From Candidatus Moraniibacteriota bacterium (lineage in GTDB: Bacteria; Patescibacteriota; Minisyncoccia; Moranbacterales; UBA2206): DNA of 20,567 bases. The DNA is taken from assembly GCA_003482885.1 (NCBI GenBank), contig DMXN01000025.1, positions 18,982 to 39,548 of the forward strand. The letters run 5' to 3'. The position numbers and the translations under genes are program-made. The notes under the pieces were generated by a model. It did no database searches. It was not told the origin of the DNA and saw only the letters and a program-made list of their open reading frames with translations. Position 1 is the first letter of the stretch. Each line of letters opens with the position of its first letter. Shown here in pieces: positions 6,377-14,521 of this stretch.

Positions 6377-8307
6377 AATTTGTCCAATCGCAAATTTTAT
6401 TTTATTTCGCAATTATTTTAGTTCTGTTTTTGCCGGGCTGGTTTTTGCTTTTGGCTTTTTTCGGCAAAGAAAAATTAAGCGCGCTGGAAAGATTTGTTAT
6501 TTCCGTCGGCTTGAGTATTTTAGTTTCCAGTTTTTTGATGATGCTGATGTCGAAAATCGGCATAGTATTTTCCAGATTTTTTTTGGTTGCGATACTAGCG
6601 GTTTTTGCAGCCGGTTGTTTCGCGGTTTATAAAATCAGACAAAAAAAATTATCGGTGGAAAGTGAAAAAAAAATATTTTTTGATTTTTCTCAAAATCAAC
6701 TATTTTTTATTATTGCTATTTTGTTTCTGTCCATTTTTATTCGTGCTGCTTATCTTCAAAGCGCCATTCCCCCATCCAGCACCGATCTTGGACATCATGC
6801 ATATTGGTCAAAACTTTTCGCTGAAACTGGAAAAATTCATGATTATGTCCAAAGCGATATTATAGAAAAAAATGGAATTTATGAAATCGGCGCGCCACAT
6901 TCAATCAGTGATTTTATTATCGGCGAACATTTATTTTTTTCCGCTATTGCGCTTATTTCCGGAGCAAGTTTTATTTCCGCTTTTCCTATCATTGTTTTAT
7001 TTTTGATAAACATTTTCAGCTTGCTGGCGCTTTTTATTTTATCTTTGCGTTTATTTTCCAATAATCTGCAAAATAAAAACATTGCGATTTTCGCGTTGTT
7101 TTTTTCCGGCGCACTTTTCGCTATTGATCCGCCGCAAGCCAAATTTGTCGGTGGCGGAGTTATTGGAAATATTATTGGCAATTTGCTTGTTCCACTGACT
7201 TTTTATTTTTACATCCGATTTTTGCGCGAAAAAGAAACCAACTTTTTATTTTTCGCCCTATTTTTTTCGATGGGACTTTTTTATACTCATCATCTCAGTG
7301 CCTTGATTTTTCTTTTGGTTTTTTCCGGATTTATTTTGCTTTCTTTAATCTTTAATTTTAAAGAAACTAAAAATATTATTTTTAGCGAAAAAAAAGCATC
7401 ATACTCTTTGATATTGGTCTCGTTTTTTCTTTTTGCCATTGCGTTCATTTTTTTTGTTTACACTCCGACTTATTTGAAAAACAGCGCGATCAGTACTGTT
7501 GTTGGAACAATTAAGAAGGCCGATCATATCGGTCTTTCTCTGTTGCAATTTAGAAATATTCTCGGAGAAACTAGAATCGCGCTGGGAATTTTGGGTGTTT
7601 TATTGCTTTTGCTCTTTTATAAAAAAAGCGAATTCAAATATTCCGCGCTTTTAATTATCAGCTGGGCAATAATTATATCCTTAATCTCGCTTGCGCCTGA
7701 TTTAATCAAAATCGACATTCCTTCCGGCCGCGTAGCCAATTATGGGATTTATCCTTTTGCCCTTCTTGGAGCATTTGCGTTTGTTTCTATTTTTGCGAAA
7801 AAATCTAAAAAAATCCGATTATTATCTTTCAGTCGTAAATTAATCGTTAGCGCCTTTTTAGCGCTTTTTGTTTTTATTTTTACGAATGGTCTTGGCGGCA
7901 ATGAGAATTATTTGAAAACAAATAATAATGCCCAAAAAACTCTGCAAACTTTTAACGCCAGCGAATATCTTGCTGAGAAAATAAATAAAAAAGACTTTTT
8001 AATTTCGGATCATATTTATGTTTTTGCCGACTCGTGGATAAAATTATTTTTTATGCGCGGTTATAATTTTCCGGTTTACAGGGCCAATCTTGATCGCTAT
8101 GAAAATGGCATTGATAAAAACGAATTTTGTTCGCGCGATATGATTTCCAATCCGGGCGGAGAGCTTGGCAAAAAATGTTTTGCGGACTTAAATATTGATT
8201 TCGCGATGATAAATAAAGAAACGGATTCGTCGCAATTTAAAAAGTTGAATAATTTTTGGCAGGTTTATTCCAATGATAAAATCAATGTTTATTATCGCAA
8301 AAAATAA
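6370..8307 (+). CDS. Polytopic membrane protein, GT-C-like glycosyltransferase (unassigned)
   Basis: This large integral membrane protein of 645 residues has roughly 12-13 hydrophobic spans and a C-terminal soluble part from about 510. The start (LPGWFLLLAFFGKEKLSALERFVISVGLSI) resembles the N-terminus of large archaeal and CPR membrane proteins of unknown function. After the third or fourth span comes STDLGHHAYWSKLFAETG (137-154). An acidic residue with nearby histidines in the first large extracytoplasmic loop is the usual arrangement in GT-C enzymes, which take sugars from polyprenyl-phosphate donors. The GT-C reading is inference from topology and this motif; no family was firmly recognised. 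The start codon overlaps the stop of the GT4 gene, and the next gene starts one base after this stop, so expression is probably coupled. Alternatives are a flippase or polymerase of surface glycan. Confidence 0.72.
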   Translation: MLEFVQSQILFYFAIILVLFLPGWFLLLAFFGKEKLSALERFVISVGLSILVSSFLMMLMSKIGIVFSRFFLVAILAVFAAGCFAVYKIRQKKLSVESEKKIFFDFSQNQLFFIIAILFLSIFIRAAYLQSAIPPSSTDLGHHAYWSKLFAETGKIHDYVQSDIIEKNGIYEIGAPHSISDFIIGEHLFFSAIALISGASFISAFPIIVLFLINIFSLLALFILSLRLFSNNLQNKNIAIFALFFSGALFAIDPPQAKFVGGGVIGNIIGNLLVPLTFYFYIRFLREKETNFLFFALFFSMGLFYTHHLSALIFLLVFSGFILLSLIFNFKETKNIIFSEKKASYSLILVSFFLFAIAFIFFVYTPTYLKNSAISTVVGTIKKADHIGLSLLQFRNILGETRIALGILGVLLLLLFYKKSEFKYSALLIISWAIIISLISLAPDLIKIDIPSGRVANYGIYPFALLGAFAFVSIFAKKSKKIRLLSFSRKLIVSAFLALFVFIFTNGLGGNENYLKTNNNAQKTLQTFNASEYLAEKINKKDFLISDHIYVFADSWIKLFFMRGYNFPVYRANLDRYENGIDKNEFCSRDMISNPGGELGKKCFADLNIDFAMINKETDSSQFKKLNNFWQVYSNDKINVYYRKK

Positions 8308-8308
8308 T

Positions 8309-8692
8309 ATGACTGGCGAAAAAAAGATTATTTTTTTTACAATCATTCTACTGTTTTGTAGTTTTGTTTTTTTGTCATACAGCGAACAAAAACAGTCGAA
8401 ATCAATCGGTGAAAATGGCTGGTGGGCGATTTATTTTGAAAATCCCCAAGCGGAAGATTTGAGTTTTACTATTGAAAATAATGGAAAATCAAATAATTTT
8501 TATTGGAAAGAAGCCGCAGGAAATAACATTATTCAAGAAGCAAGCGTATTAATTCTTTCCGGAGAAAAGAAGACTATTGTGCCGGACGCAAATAACTTAT
8601 CGGGCAAGGTTATTATAGAAATTACGGATGAAGCCGGAGGAAAGAAGGAAATTTATAAGTTATCGGTATCAACGGCAGGAACAGGTTTATAA
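8309..8692 (+). CDS. Small membrane-anchored extracytoplasmic protein (unknown)
   Basis: I do not recognise a family. The 127-residue protein has a single N-terminal hydrophobic span or uncleaved signal (residues 6-23) followed by about 100 residues of alternating polar and hydrophobic sequence rich in Asn, Glu and Lys (for example NGWWAIYFENP, LSFTIENNG, GKVIIEITDEAGG). That pattern suggests a small beta-sandwich outside the membrane. An upstream ATG at 8273 in the same frame would add 12 residues but lies inside the previous gene; the ATG at 8309, one base after the previous stop, fits the operon spacing better and gives a cleaner signal anchor. As the last gene of the glycosylation operon it could be a partner subunit or acceptor of the GT-C-like protein before it. 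This is inference from position only. Confidence 0.65.
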   Translation: MTGEKKIIFFTIILLFCSFVFLSYSEQKQSKSIGENGWWAIYFENPQAEDLSFTIENNGKSNNFYWKEAAGNNIIQEASVLILSGEKKTIVPDANNLSGKVIIEITDEAGGKKEIYKLSVSTAGTGL

Positions 8693-8702
8693 CTCATTCC
8701 TG
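8676..8702. terminator. Weak stem-loop between convergent operons
   Basis: CAGGAA (8676-8681) pairs with TTCCTG (8697-8702) across a 15-nt loop, spanning the stop of the plus-strand operon and facing the end of the minus-strand operon 23 bases further on. Only CTTTTAAAC follows on the plus side, so there is no strong U-tract. Its place between converging operons is the main reason to list it. Confidence 0.28.
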
Positions 8703-8724
8703 TATTGCGCTTTTAAACTAATAT

Positions 8725-10527
8725 TTATTTAGCTTTATATATTCTCACAAAATTTTTCGGTCGGTCGTCGATATTAATTTCCCAAACTGATTTGTTGAGG
8801 GAAGTTTTGCGGATTGTATTCCAAATTTTATTATTGGTTATTTCTCCTCGGCGGGTCATAATATAATAATCAATTTTTTTATCTTTTGATTTTTTTATGT
8901 AATTGTCATAGCCGGAAGCTTGGACGCATGTTCCGTCAAAAAAATAACACACCCCCCAGTAATCCGACCAAATTGTTAATTCTTTGGAATTCGGCAAATT
9001 GTTTAAATATTGAGCAGCTTCATATCCTCCATAGCCCCAAGCTCCCGTAATAATTCTGTTTTTTGGCAATAAATCGCTAGTATAATTAAAATAGTAAGGT
9101 TTAATCAGCCATAAACTGACGGAACTTAAAAAAATAATGCCCAATAAGACCGTGATTTTATGTGTCTCTTTTATTTTTTCCAATATAAATTCATTGATGG
9201 AAAAAGCGGCAATCAGCATTAAAATTGGATAAAGCATTACACTGTAGCGTATATTCACCAGTAAATCCTGTTTGAGAACAGCGGCGTAGAAAACAATCAG
9301 AAAAGAAGAAAGAATAAAAATAATCGAGGAATATTTTAACGGTTTAAATATTCCTTTAATCCACAAAGCGATTATGGACAAAAGCGTCAAGGGTGTCAAA
9401 GAAAATACCAGCGGATAAATTTCAAGAAATATTTTATCGATAAAATCTTGCCGGCGAAAAGGATAAGTGCGCCCAGCGTCAAAATTGATGCCTTTGATGT
9501 TCAGGAAATTATTTCCAATCGACCAATTTACAATGACCAAACAGAACATAGAAGCAACGATAAAAAACAGCGTCTTGAAAATATGCGGAAAAAAAAATTT
9601 AATTTTTTCAAACAATGTAAATGCGTATTTAGATTTTGTATAATAACTGTCGGCAAGCAGCAGTAAATTTAAAAACATAGTCAACCAAAATATTGGCGAC
9701 ATACCCTTAAAGCCGATGGTTCCATAATAAAAATAACTAATACTTGCGAGAACCGCCGGCATTAAAAGCGCGAAAACAGCAAAAGCTCCCATTAAAATAA
9801 AAATATAATTCAGCGCGAACAGTTTGGCTTTTTTGGAAAATTCAATTTGCTCTTTTTCTTGCAACAAGCGGATTGATATTATTGCAAAGAAAAAAGGGAT
9901 AAAAATAACCGCCGCGTATTTGCTTAAAAGAGAGAAGCCTAAAAACAACGCGCATAATCCGGCATCTTGTTTTTTTTCGTATTCAAGATAATTTAAAAGT
10001 GAAATCAATGAAGCGAAAGAAAAAATCCATAAGAGCGAATCGGGATTGATTATTTGAGAAACACCGATGATAATCGGGTTGAGCAAAATTAAAATTACCA
10101 TTGTTATCGCCAGCCATTTGTTTCGTGTTAGTCGTTTGATTGCCCAGAAGAAAAATAAGGAAAAAATCCCATTGAAAATTAAAAGCGGCAAGCGAAAAGC
10201 CAGATTGATTTTTTCTGTTTCCGCAGAAGAAAAAATGCTTTCATAATCAGCTGGCTCGACAATTCGCTTATGCAATTCGTCTTCAAAAAAAATTCCAATT
10301 CCGGATATATAAGCCAACATAATACCCGGTTTATCGTTAATGCGGGTTGCCAGCCAATCTTTTTTAGAAAGAGCATTCCAGTAATCGTGGATTCTTCCGT
10401 CAGTCGGATCATACATCCAAAAATGTTCGTCCGCTGTTTCGAATTTTGTTATATGATAAAAGCCAAAAGAAAAATAAAGGCAAAGCGAGATTAAAATTAG
10501 GAGGATAATTGTTTTTGAACTTTTCAT
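8725..10527 (-). CDS. GT-C family mannosyltransferase-like membrane protein (PMT/ArnT type), paralog 1
   Basis: This is a probable polyprenyl-phosphate-sugar-dependent glycosyltransferase acting on the outer face of the membrane. The first span (about 7-24) is followed by TADEHFW with adjacent Asp33-Glu34, the position of the catalytic or metal-binding acidic pair in protein O-mannosyltransferase and ArnT-like enzymes, then RINDKPGIMLAY (62-73). Later comes SQIINPDSLLW (157-167), a typical PMT-family loop, and SKYAAVIF. About 10-12 spans are visible. The last 105 residues are extracytoplasmic, with WGYGGYEAAQ (497-506) and a cysteine pair Cys527/Cys534 (C-x6-C). The gene lies 12 bases behind a paralog with the same architecture and ends the minus-strand run. 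The substrate is unknown: protein glycosylation or glycan extension are both possible. The start ATG directly precedes the first span. Confidence 0.8.
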   Translation of the reverse strand: MKSSKTIILLILISLCLYFSFGFYHITKFETADEHFWMYDPTDGRIHDYWNALSKKDWLATRINDKPGIMLAYISGIGIFFEDELHKRIVEPADYESIFSSAETEKINLAFRLPLLIFNGIFSLFFFWAIKRLTRNKWLAITMVILILLNPIIIGVSQIINPDSLLWIFSFASLISLLNYLEYEKKQDAGLCALFLGFSLLSKYAAVIFIPFFFAIISIRLLQEKEQIEFSKKAKLFALNYIFILMGAFAVFALLMPAVLASISYFYYGTIGFKGMSPIFWLTMFLNLLLLADSYYTKSKYAFTLFEKIKFFFPHIFKTLFFIVASMFCLVIVNWSIGNNFLNIKGINFDAGRTYPFRRQDFIDKIFLEIYPLVFSLTPLTLLSIIALWIKGIFKPLKYSSIIFILSSFLIVFYAAVLKQDLLVNIRYSVMLYPILMLIAAFSINEFILEKIKETHKITVLLGIIFLSSVSLWLIKPYYFNYTSDLLPKNRIITGAWGYGGYEAAQYLNNLPNSKELTIWSDYWGVCYFFDGTCVQASGYDNYIKKSKDKKIDYYIMTRRGEITNNKIWNTIRKTSLNKSVWEINIDDRPKNFVRIYKAK

Positions 10528-10539
10528 AATTCGCAGGGA

Positions 10540-12573
10540 CTATTCTCTCACAGCTTTAAAAATTCTTACAAAATTTTTGTATCGTCCGTCGATTTCCAAA
10601 TTCCATATCGGTTTTCCGTCTTCTTTATATTTCGGACCGATAAAACTGGGACGCAATTGGCTTTGCAGCGTGGAATAAAAATAATCGATGGGATATTTTT
10701 CCGTTCTTATTTTCGCTTTATGGATGCATTTGCCGGCATAAAATTCGCAAAAACCGTAGGAATCTGTCCAAACGATTGTGTTTTCTGCGTTAGGCTTCTT
10801 ATTCATAAACTGCGCCGCTTCATACCCTCCGTAGCCCCAGCCGCTGGTAATGATATATTTTTTTGGCAATAAATTATTGCTGTAGCTGAAGCAATAAGGA
10901 CTGATCAGCCAAATACTGATCAAGCTGGAAATAATTATCGCGCAATAAATGCAAGCATGTTTTAAATCGCGAATTTTCCTCCAAAAAAGAATCAAATAAA
11001 TCAATCTTGAAATTATGCCGACAACGGCAAAAACAATCGAAGCGAAAATAATTTTGTGAAAATTATAAAACACGCGCAAGTTCGCTTCGCTGATGATTTT
11101 CGCTTGTTCGATTGAAGATAAAACTAAGAGAAGAAATATTATTCCAGTAATAATCGCGAATGCAGTGATAAATTTTTTTGAATCTTCCTTCTTCGGGTGC
11201 GTTTCAAAAAATTCCCGAATGGCCAGCGCCGCGAGCAACGCGGAAATAGGATATAAGATAATGCTATAGCGAATGGTTAAAACCAGCCCTTCTTTAATCA
11301 CGGCTATGTAAAAAATTAAAATAAAAGCGGAAAAAACAAACGCCAAATAATCATGTTGGATTTTTTGGAAAATATTTTTCGACCACAAATATATCAAAGA
11401 GAAAACAATCAGAGGCAAGGAAGCGAAAGCCAACGGCACTATTTCCATAATAAAGCGATGAAGATATGGCAGATCGCCGAATCCTTCTTTTCTTTTCATA
11501 TCAAAAGAGATATCGCTTAAGTCAATCAATCTGTGGCGCAACATCCAATTAATTAAAACAAAAACAATGCCAGACAATAAAATCAACGCAAACAGTTTTG
11601 GCGCGATTTTTTTAATAATTTGCAGTTTTTTCAAGAGATAAAAAAGAATTTTATTTTTATTGAAGCGCGCATCCGAGTATATCAACACGCCGATCAGCAT
11701 GCACAACCAAAAAATCGAAGCCATCCCTGGAAAGCCGATAGTTCCTGCGTAAAAATATTTCGGTTCGACAAAAACCGCCGGCATCATTAAAGCGAAAATA
11801 AAAAAACCGCCGAAAATTATTCCCAAATACGCCAAAATATTTTGCGTTATTATTTTTCTTTTTTCTTCCGGCTGATTTTCCCATTTGGAAAATTCAAAAA
11901 GATAAAAAGCTAACAGCATAAAAAGAAAAAAAGGAATAAGAATTATGCTTACATATTTGCTCGCCATAGAAAGTCCGAAAAAAAGTGTTGTCAACCAAAA
12001 ATATTTTTTTTCGTTGAATTTTAAAAGAGCCGTGAAAGACAGCATGGAAGAAAAAGAAAAAATCCAAAATAGCGAATCGGGATTGACGATTTGGGAGATG
12101 CCGATAATGACTGGCGAAAGATAGATAAAAGAAACGGCAAAAAGAGCAACCCATTCATCCTTAGTAATTTTTTTGATAATCCAAAAAAAATAAAAAATAA
12201 AAAATCCGCTCAATAACAAAATAGGCAGGCGAAAGAAAAAATTGATCCGCTCGGTTTTTTGTGGATCAAAAATTTTCACCGTGCCGTCTTTAAATTTCAC
12301 TTGGTCTTTTATTCCGTTATCAAAAAGAAGCGCTAGTCCGGAAGTGTAAGCCAGCGTGATACCAGGTTTGTCATTGATTCTTGTGTCTTTCCAATCCCCT
12401 TCCGAGATCGCGCTCCAATATTGATGAATGCGGTCATTCTCGGAATTATAGAGCCAATAATGCTCGTCAAAAGAAACGAACTTGGTCAAGTGGGAAAAAC
12501 CGAAAAAGAAAAAAGTCGCCAGCGTGATTATTAAAAAAAAGTTGGGTTGGAGAAATTTTTGATATTTTTTCAT
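10540..12573 (-). CDS. GT-C family mannosyltransferase-like membrane protein, paralog 2 (with extra membrane insert)
   Basis: This is a tandem paralog of the following gene, 677 residues against 600. Shared blocks in the same order are SFDEHYW with Asp36-Glu37, RINDKPGITLAY (65-76), SQIVNPDSLFW, SKYVSIILIPFF, SGWGYGGYEAAQ in the C-terminal domain (about 577-588), and the cysteine pair Cys609/Cys616 (C-x6-C). The role is likely the same: transfer of a sugar from a lipid-phosphate carrier outside the membrane. The length difference comes mainly from an insert of roughly 75 residues before the LLPKK segment. It contains two extra hydrophobic stretches (around IIFASIVFAVVGIISRLIYLI and the stretch before it), absent from the shorter paralog. 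The gene lies between the HtrA-like gene (16-base gap) and its paralog (12-base gap), so all are probably co-transcribed. Confidence 0.8.
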   Translation of the reverse strand: MKKYQKFLQPNFFLIITLATFFFFGFSHLTKFVSFDEHYWLYNSENDRIHQYWSAISEGDWKDTRINDKPGITLAYTSGLALLFDNGIKDQVKFKDGTVKIFDPQKTERINFFFRLPILLLSGFFIFYFFWIIKKITKDEWVALFAVSFIYLSPVIIGISQIVNPDSLFWIFSFSSMLSFTALLKFNEKKYFWLTTLFFGLSMASKYVSIILIPFFLFMLLAFYLFEFSKWENQPEEKRKIITQNILAYLGIIFGGFFIFALMMPAVFVEPKYFYAGTIGFPGMASIFWLCMLIGVLIYSDARFNKNKILFYLLKKLQIIKKIAPKLFALILLSGIVFVLINWMLRHRLIDLSDISFDMKRKEGFGDLPYLHRFIMEIVPLAFASLPLIVFSLIYLWSKNIFQKIQHDYLAFVFSAFILIFYIAVIKEGLVLTIRYSIILYPISALLAALAIREFFETHPKKEDSKKFITAFAIITGIIFLLLVLSSIEQAKIISEANLRVFYNFHKIIFASIVFAVVGIISRLIYLILFWRKIRDLKHACIYCAIIISSLISIWLISPYCFSYSNNLLPKKYIITSGWGYGGYEAAQFMNKKPNAENTIVWTDSYGFCEFYAGKCIHKAKIRTEKYPIDYFYSTLQSQLRPSFIGPKYKEDGKPIWNLEIDGRYKNFVRIFKAVRE

Positions 12574-12589
12574 AAAACTTTTTAAAAAG

Positions 12590-13726
12590 CTACAATCGAA
12601 CTTTTATTTTTATCTCCTGCCCGCTGCGTAAAATTGTCAACTCGATTTCCTCGCCCTTTTTATGTTTGAACAGCAAATCAGGCAATGTATTTTTTGAATC
12701 AATTTTTTCATTTGAAACGGCGACGATAATGTCATTGATTTTTAATCCGGCGTTAGCGGCCGGGGAATTGGCGATAATCGCCAATCCCTGTTGTTCGGAA
12801 GGAGAATAAATTAACGCTCCTGCGGCAACAGGCAAATTATTTATCAGCGCGTAAGTATTGGTAATCGGAAGATGATATACGCCCAGCGCGCAATTTTTGT
12901 CCAGCTCTTTGCGTATCTCCTTATCGATCACGGATTTGATTTTATTGGAAGGAATTTGAAAAAAACTTTTTTGATTATCCCGAAGTACCATTCCCGTGAT
13001 GCCGATTATCTGTCCGGCGTAATCCACCACCGGACCGCCAATATAATTTTCTCGTAAAAAAATGTCGCTTTCAAAAACACCTTCCAGTTTTTCCGAAGAA
13101 GCGATAATTTTTTCCGATAAATTGAAATCGGAATTAAAATTGCTTAAAATCCCAGCGGAAAAAGAGGAAGCGTATTCTCCCGAACCGTTACCGATGGCGA
13201 CAATTTTTTCTCCCGGCTTGGCTTCGTCCGAATTGGCGAACGAAGCAGCAGGCAAATTTCCGGCATTGATTTTAAGAAAAGCTAAATTGCTGTAAGAATC
13301 GATTTCCAAAAGCGTCGCATCGTAAATATTTTTGTCGCTGGAGATTATTTTATATTTCGCGTTTTCCGCGATAATCGCGCTACGATAAGTAATAATCAGA
13401 CCGTCACTTGTTACTATCAAACCAGTTCCGTTTTTTATTGCTGCAGACGCGCCTTTTTTTTCAACTATTGCGTAAGAAATAATATTCACTACTGAAGACT
13501 CCGCTTGACTGGCTATTTTATTGATAGAAGTATCGTCCTTGACATAAATTTGCTCGGTTTTATTGATAATCGTCACATCCTCGGTCGATTTTTTTAAAAA
13601 ATGGTATTTGGCAAAAAGTTTTGTCGTTGACAAATAGGGAAAAATATATCGATTAGCGGCGATACCGCTCAATCCGCCGACAATGATAATCGTTAAGAGA
13701 AATAATAATTTTTTGGTTTTTCGCAT
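12590..13726 (-). CDS. HtrA/DegP-like membrane-anchored protein with PDZ domain, catalytic triad lost
   Basis: The overall build is that of DegP/HtrA proteins. There is an N-terminal membrane anchor (residues 7-25), a chymotrypsin-like domain (about 68-268), then a PDZ domain (about 300-378) with SPAANAGLKINDIIVAVSN. The protease fold is clear from GTGLIVTSDGLIIT (100-113), NLAFLKI (147-153), AIGNGSG and IGGPVVDYAGQIIGI (229-243). Each catalytic residue is replaced, however. The histidine of TNxHV aligns with Ser116 (TYRSAI), the aspartate of TDLAVLKI with Asn147, and the serine of GNSGGP with Ile229 (ENYIGGP). The frame is intact and conserved hydrophobic positions remain, so this looks like a functional pseudoprotease, perhaps a chaperone, peptide binder or scaffold outside the membrane, rather than a decaying gene. 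The alignment is by eye. The neighbours are a polytopic protein and two GT-C proteins. Confidence 0.85.
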   Translation of the reverse strand: MRKTKKLLFLLTIIIVGGLSGIAANRYIFPYLSTTKLFAKYHFLKKSTEDVTIINKTEQIYVKDDTSINKIASQAESSVVNIISYAIVEKKGASAAIKNGTGLIVTSDGLIITYRSAIIAENAKYKIISSDKNIYDATLLEIDSYSNLAFLKINAGNLPAASFANSDEAKPGEKIVAIGNGSGEYASSFSAGILSNFNSDFNLSEKIIASSEKLEGVFESDIFLRENYIGGPVVDYAGQIIGITGMVLRDNQKSFFQIPSNKIKSVIDKEIRKELDKNCALGVYHLPITNTYALINNLPVAAGALIYSPSEQQGLAIIANSPAANAGLKINDIIVAVSNEKIDSKNTLPDLLFKHKKGEEIELTILRSGQEIKIKVRL

Positions 13727-13749
13727 AAAATTAACAAATTTTTTTTAAC

Positions 13750-14499
13750 TCAAATTACCGGAATCCATTTTGAAGTTAAAAGAAGCAGGAGAATTAAAAA
13801 AGAAAAGAAAACCGCGTTGACTGCCACCCTTTTATGGCTTAAAATGTTAAGAAAATGACTTTGGACAATATCCCAAAGCATATAATAAAGTATAAGAGCA
13901 ATCGCTCCTGTGGTCAAATATCCGAATGGCCAAAAATTCATTGTCCAAATAATTTCGGTTATCGCCAATCCTAACAAAAAACTATAAATCCAAGCCGTTT
14001 TCATTTGATCGCTTTTAATTGTAGAAAAATATTGGTAGCTTACTAAGAGAGTAATTAAAAAATATGCAAGCATCAAAGAATACAGCGGAACAAGAAAATT
14101 CAAGTATAAACCGTAGGCGCCGGCGTAAGCGAAAAAAATAGTGGCGAAGGTGGCCGCCATATTCATTCCTTTGGCGGTTTGGTCTTTTTCATATTTTCCC
14201 AGTCGCTCCGCTCCGAACAGCGCCAGATAATGCATTCCAAAAGCGAGAAAAATAAAAATCTGCTGCTCGTATTTAATTGTAATGAGATAAAGCAAGGAAA
14301 CGGCAGAAAGCGTGAAAAAAATCGGTAAAACGGAAAATTTCCATTTCTTGCCGATAATTTTTCCTTCCCGCAAAGAAACCAAAAGTAAAATTATTAAAAC
14401 GAAAAAAGTTAAATTAAGGTTGCTGTGATTGTACGCGATAATTTCCAATCCGCAAAAAAACAGCAGACTATAAAAAAATGGACGAAGTTTCAAGAACAT
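13750..14499 (-). CDS. Polytopic membrane protein of unknown function
   Basis: I do not recognise this 249-residue protein. It is almost entirely hydrophobic, with about eight or nine spans (approximately 8-23, 28-43, 55-73, 79-96, 113-134, 136-156, 169-187, 192-212, 226-243) separated by short loops. The loop 44-54 (REGKIIGKKWK) and the loop 97-111 are strongly basic and so probably cytoplasmic. Aromatic residues are common at the span edges (IIWTMNFWPFGY at 183-194). No catalytic or transporter signature is visible. The gene starts 22 bases after res and ends 23 bases before the HtrA-like gene, so it is likely co-transcribed with the latter. A partnership with the HtrA-like protein or with the GT-C enzymes is possible but unsupported beyond position. 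Confidence 0.75.
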   Translation of the reverse strand: MFLKLRPFFYSLLFFCGLEIIAYNHSNLNLTFFVLIILLLVSLREGKIIGKKWKFSVLPIFFTLSAVSLLYLITIKYEQQIFIFLAFGMHYLALFGAERLGKYEKDQTAKGMNMAATFATIFFAYAGAYGLYLNFLVPLYSLMLAYFLITLLVSYQYFSTIKSDQMKTAWIYSFLLGLAITEIIWTMNFWPFGYLTTGAIALILYYMLWDIVQSHFLNILSHKRVAVNAVFFSFLILLLLLTSKWIPVI

Positions 14500-14521
14500 A
14501 GATTATTTTTATTTGTATTTT

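Noticed and set aside
8273..8308. Upstream ATG for the small protein after the GT-C-like gene
   Set aside because: The 12 extra residues overlap the previous gene and are not signal-like; the ATG one base after the stop gives a proper N-terminal anchor.
12590..13726. HtrA-like gene as a decaying pseudogene
   Set aside because: The frame is full length with an intact anchor, protease fold and PDZ domain; only the catalytic positions are changed, so it is listed as an intact coding gene.
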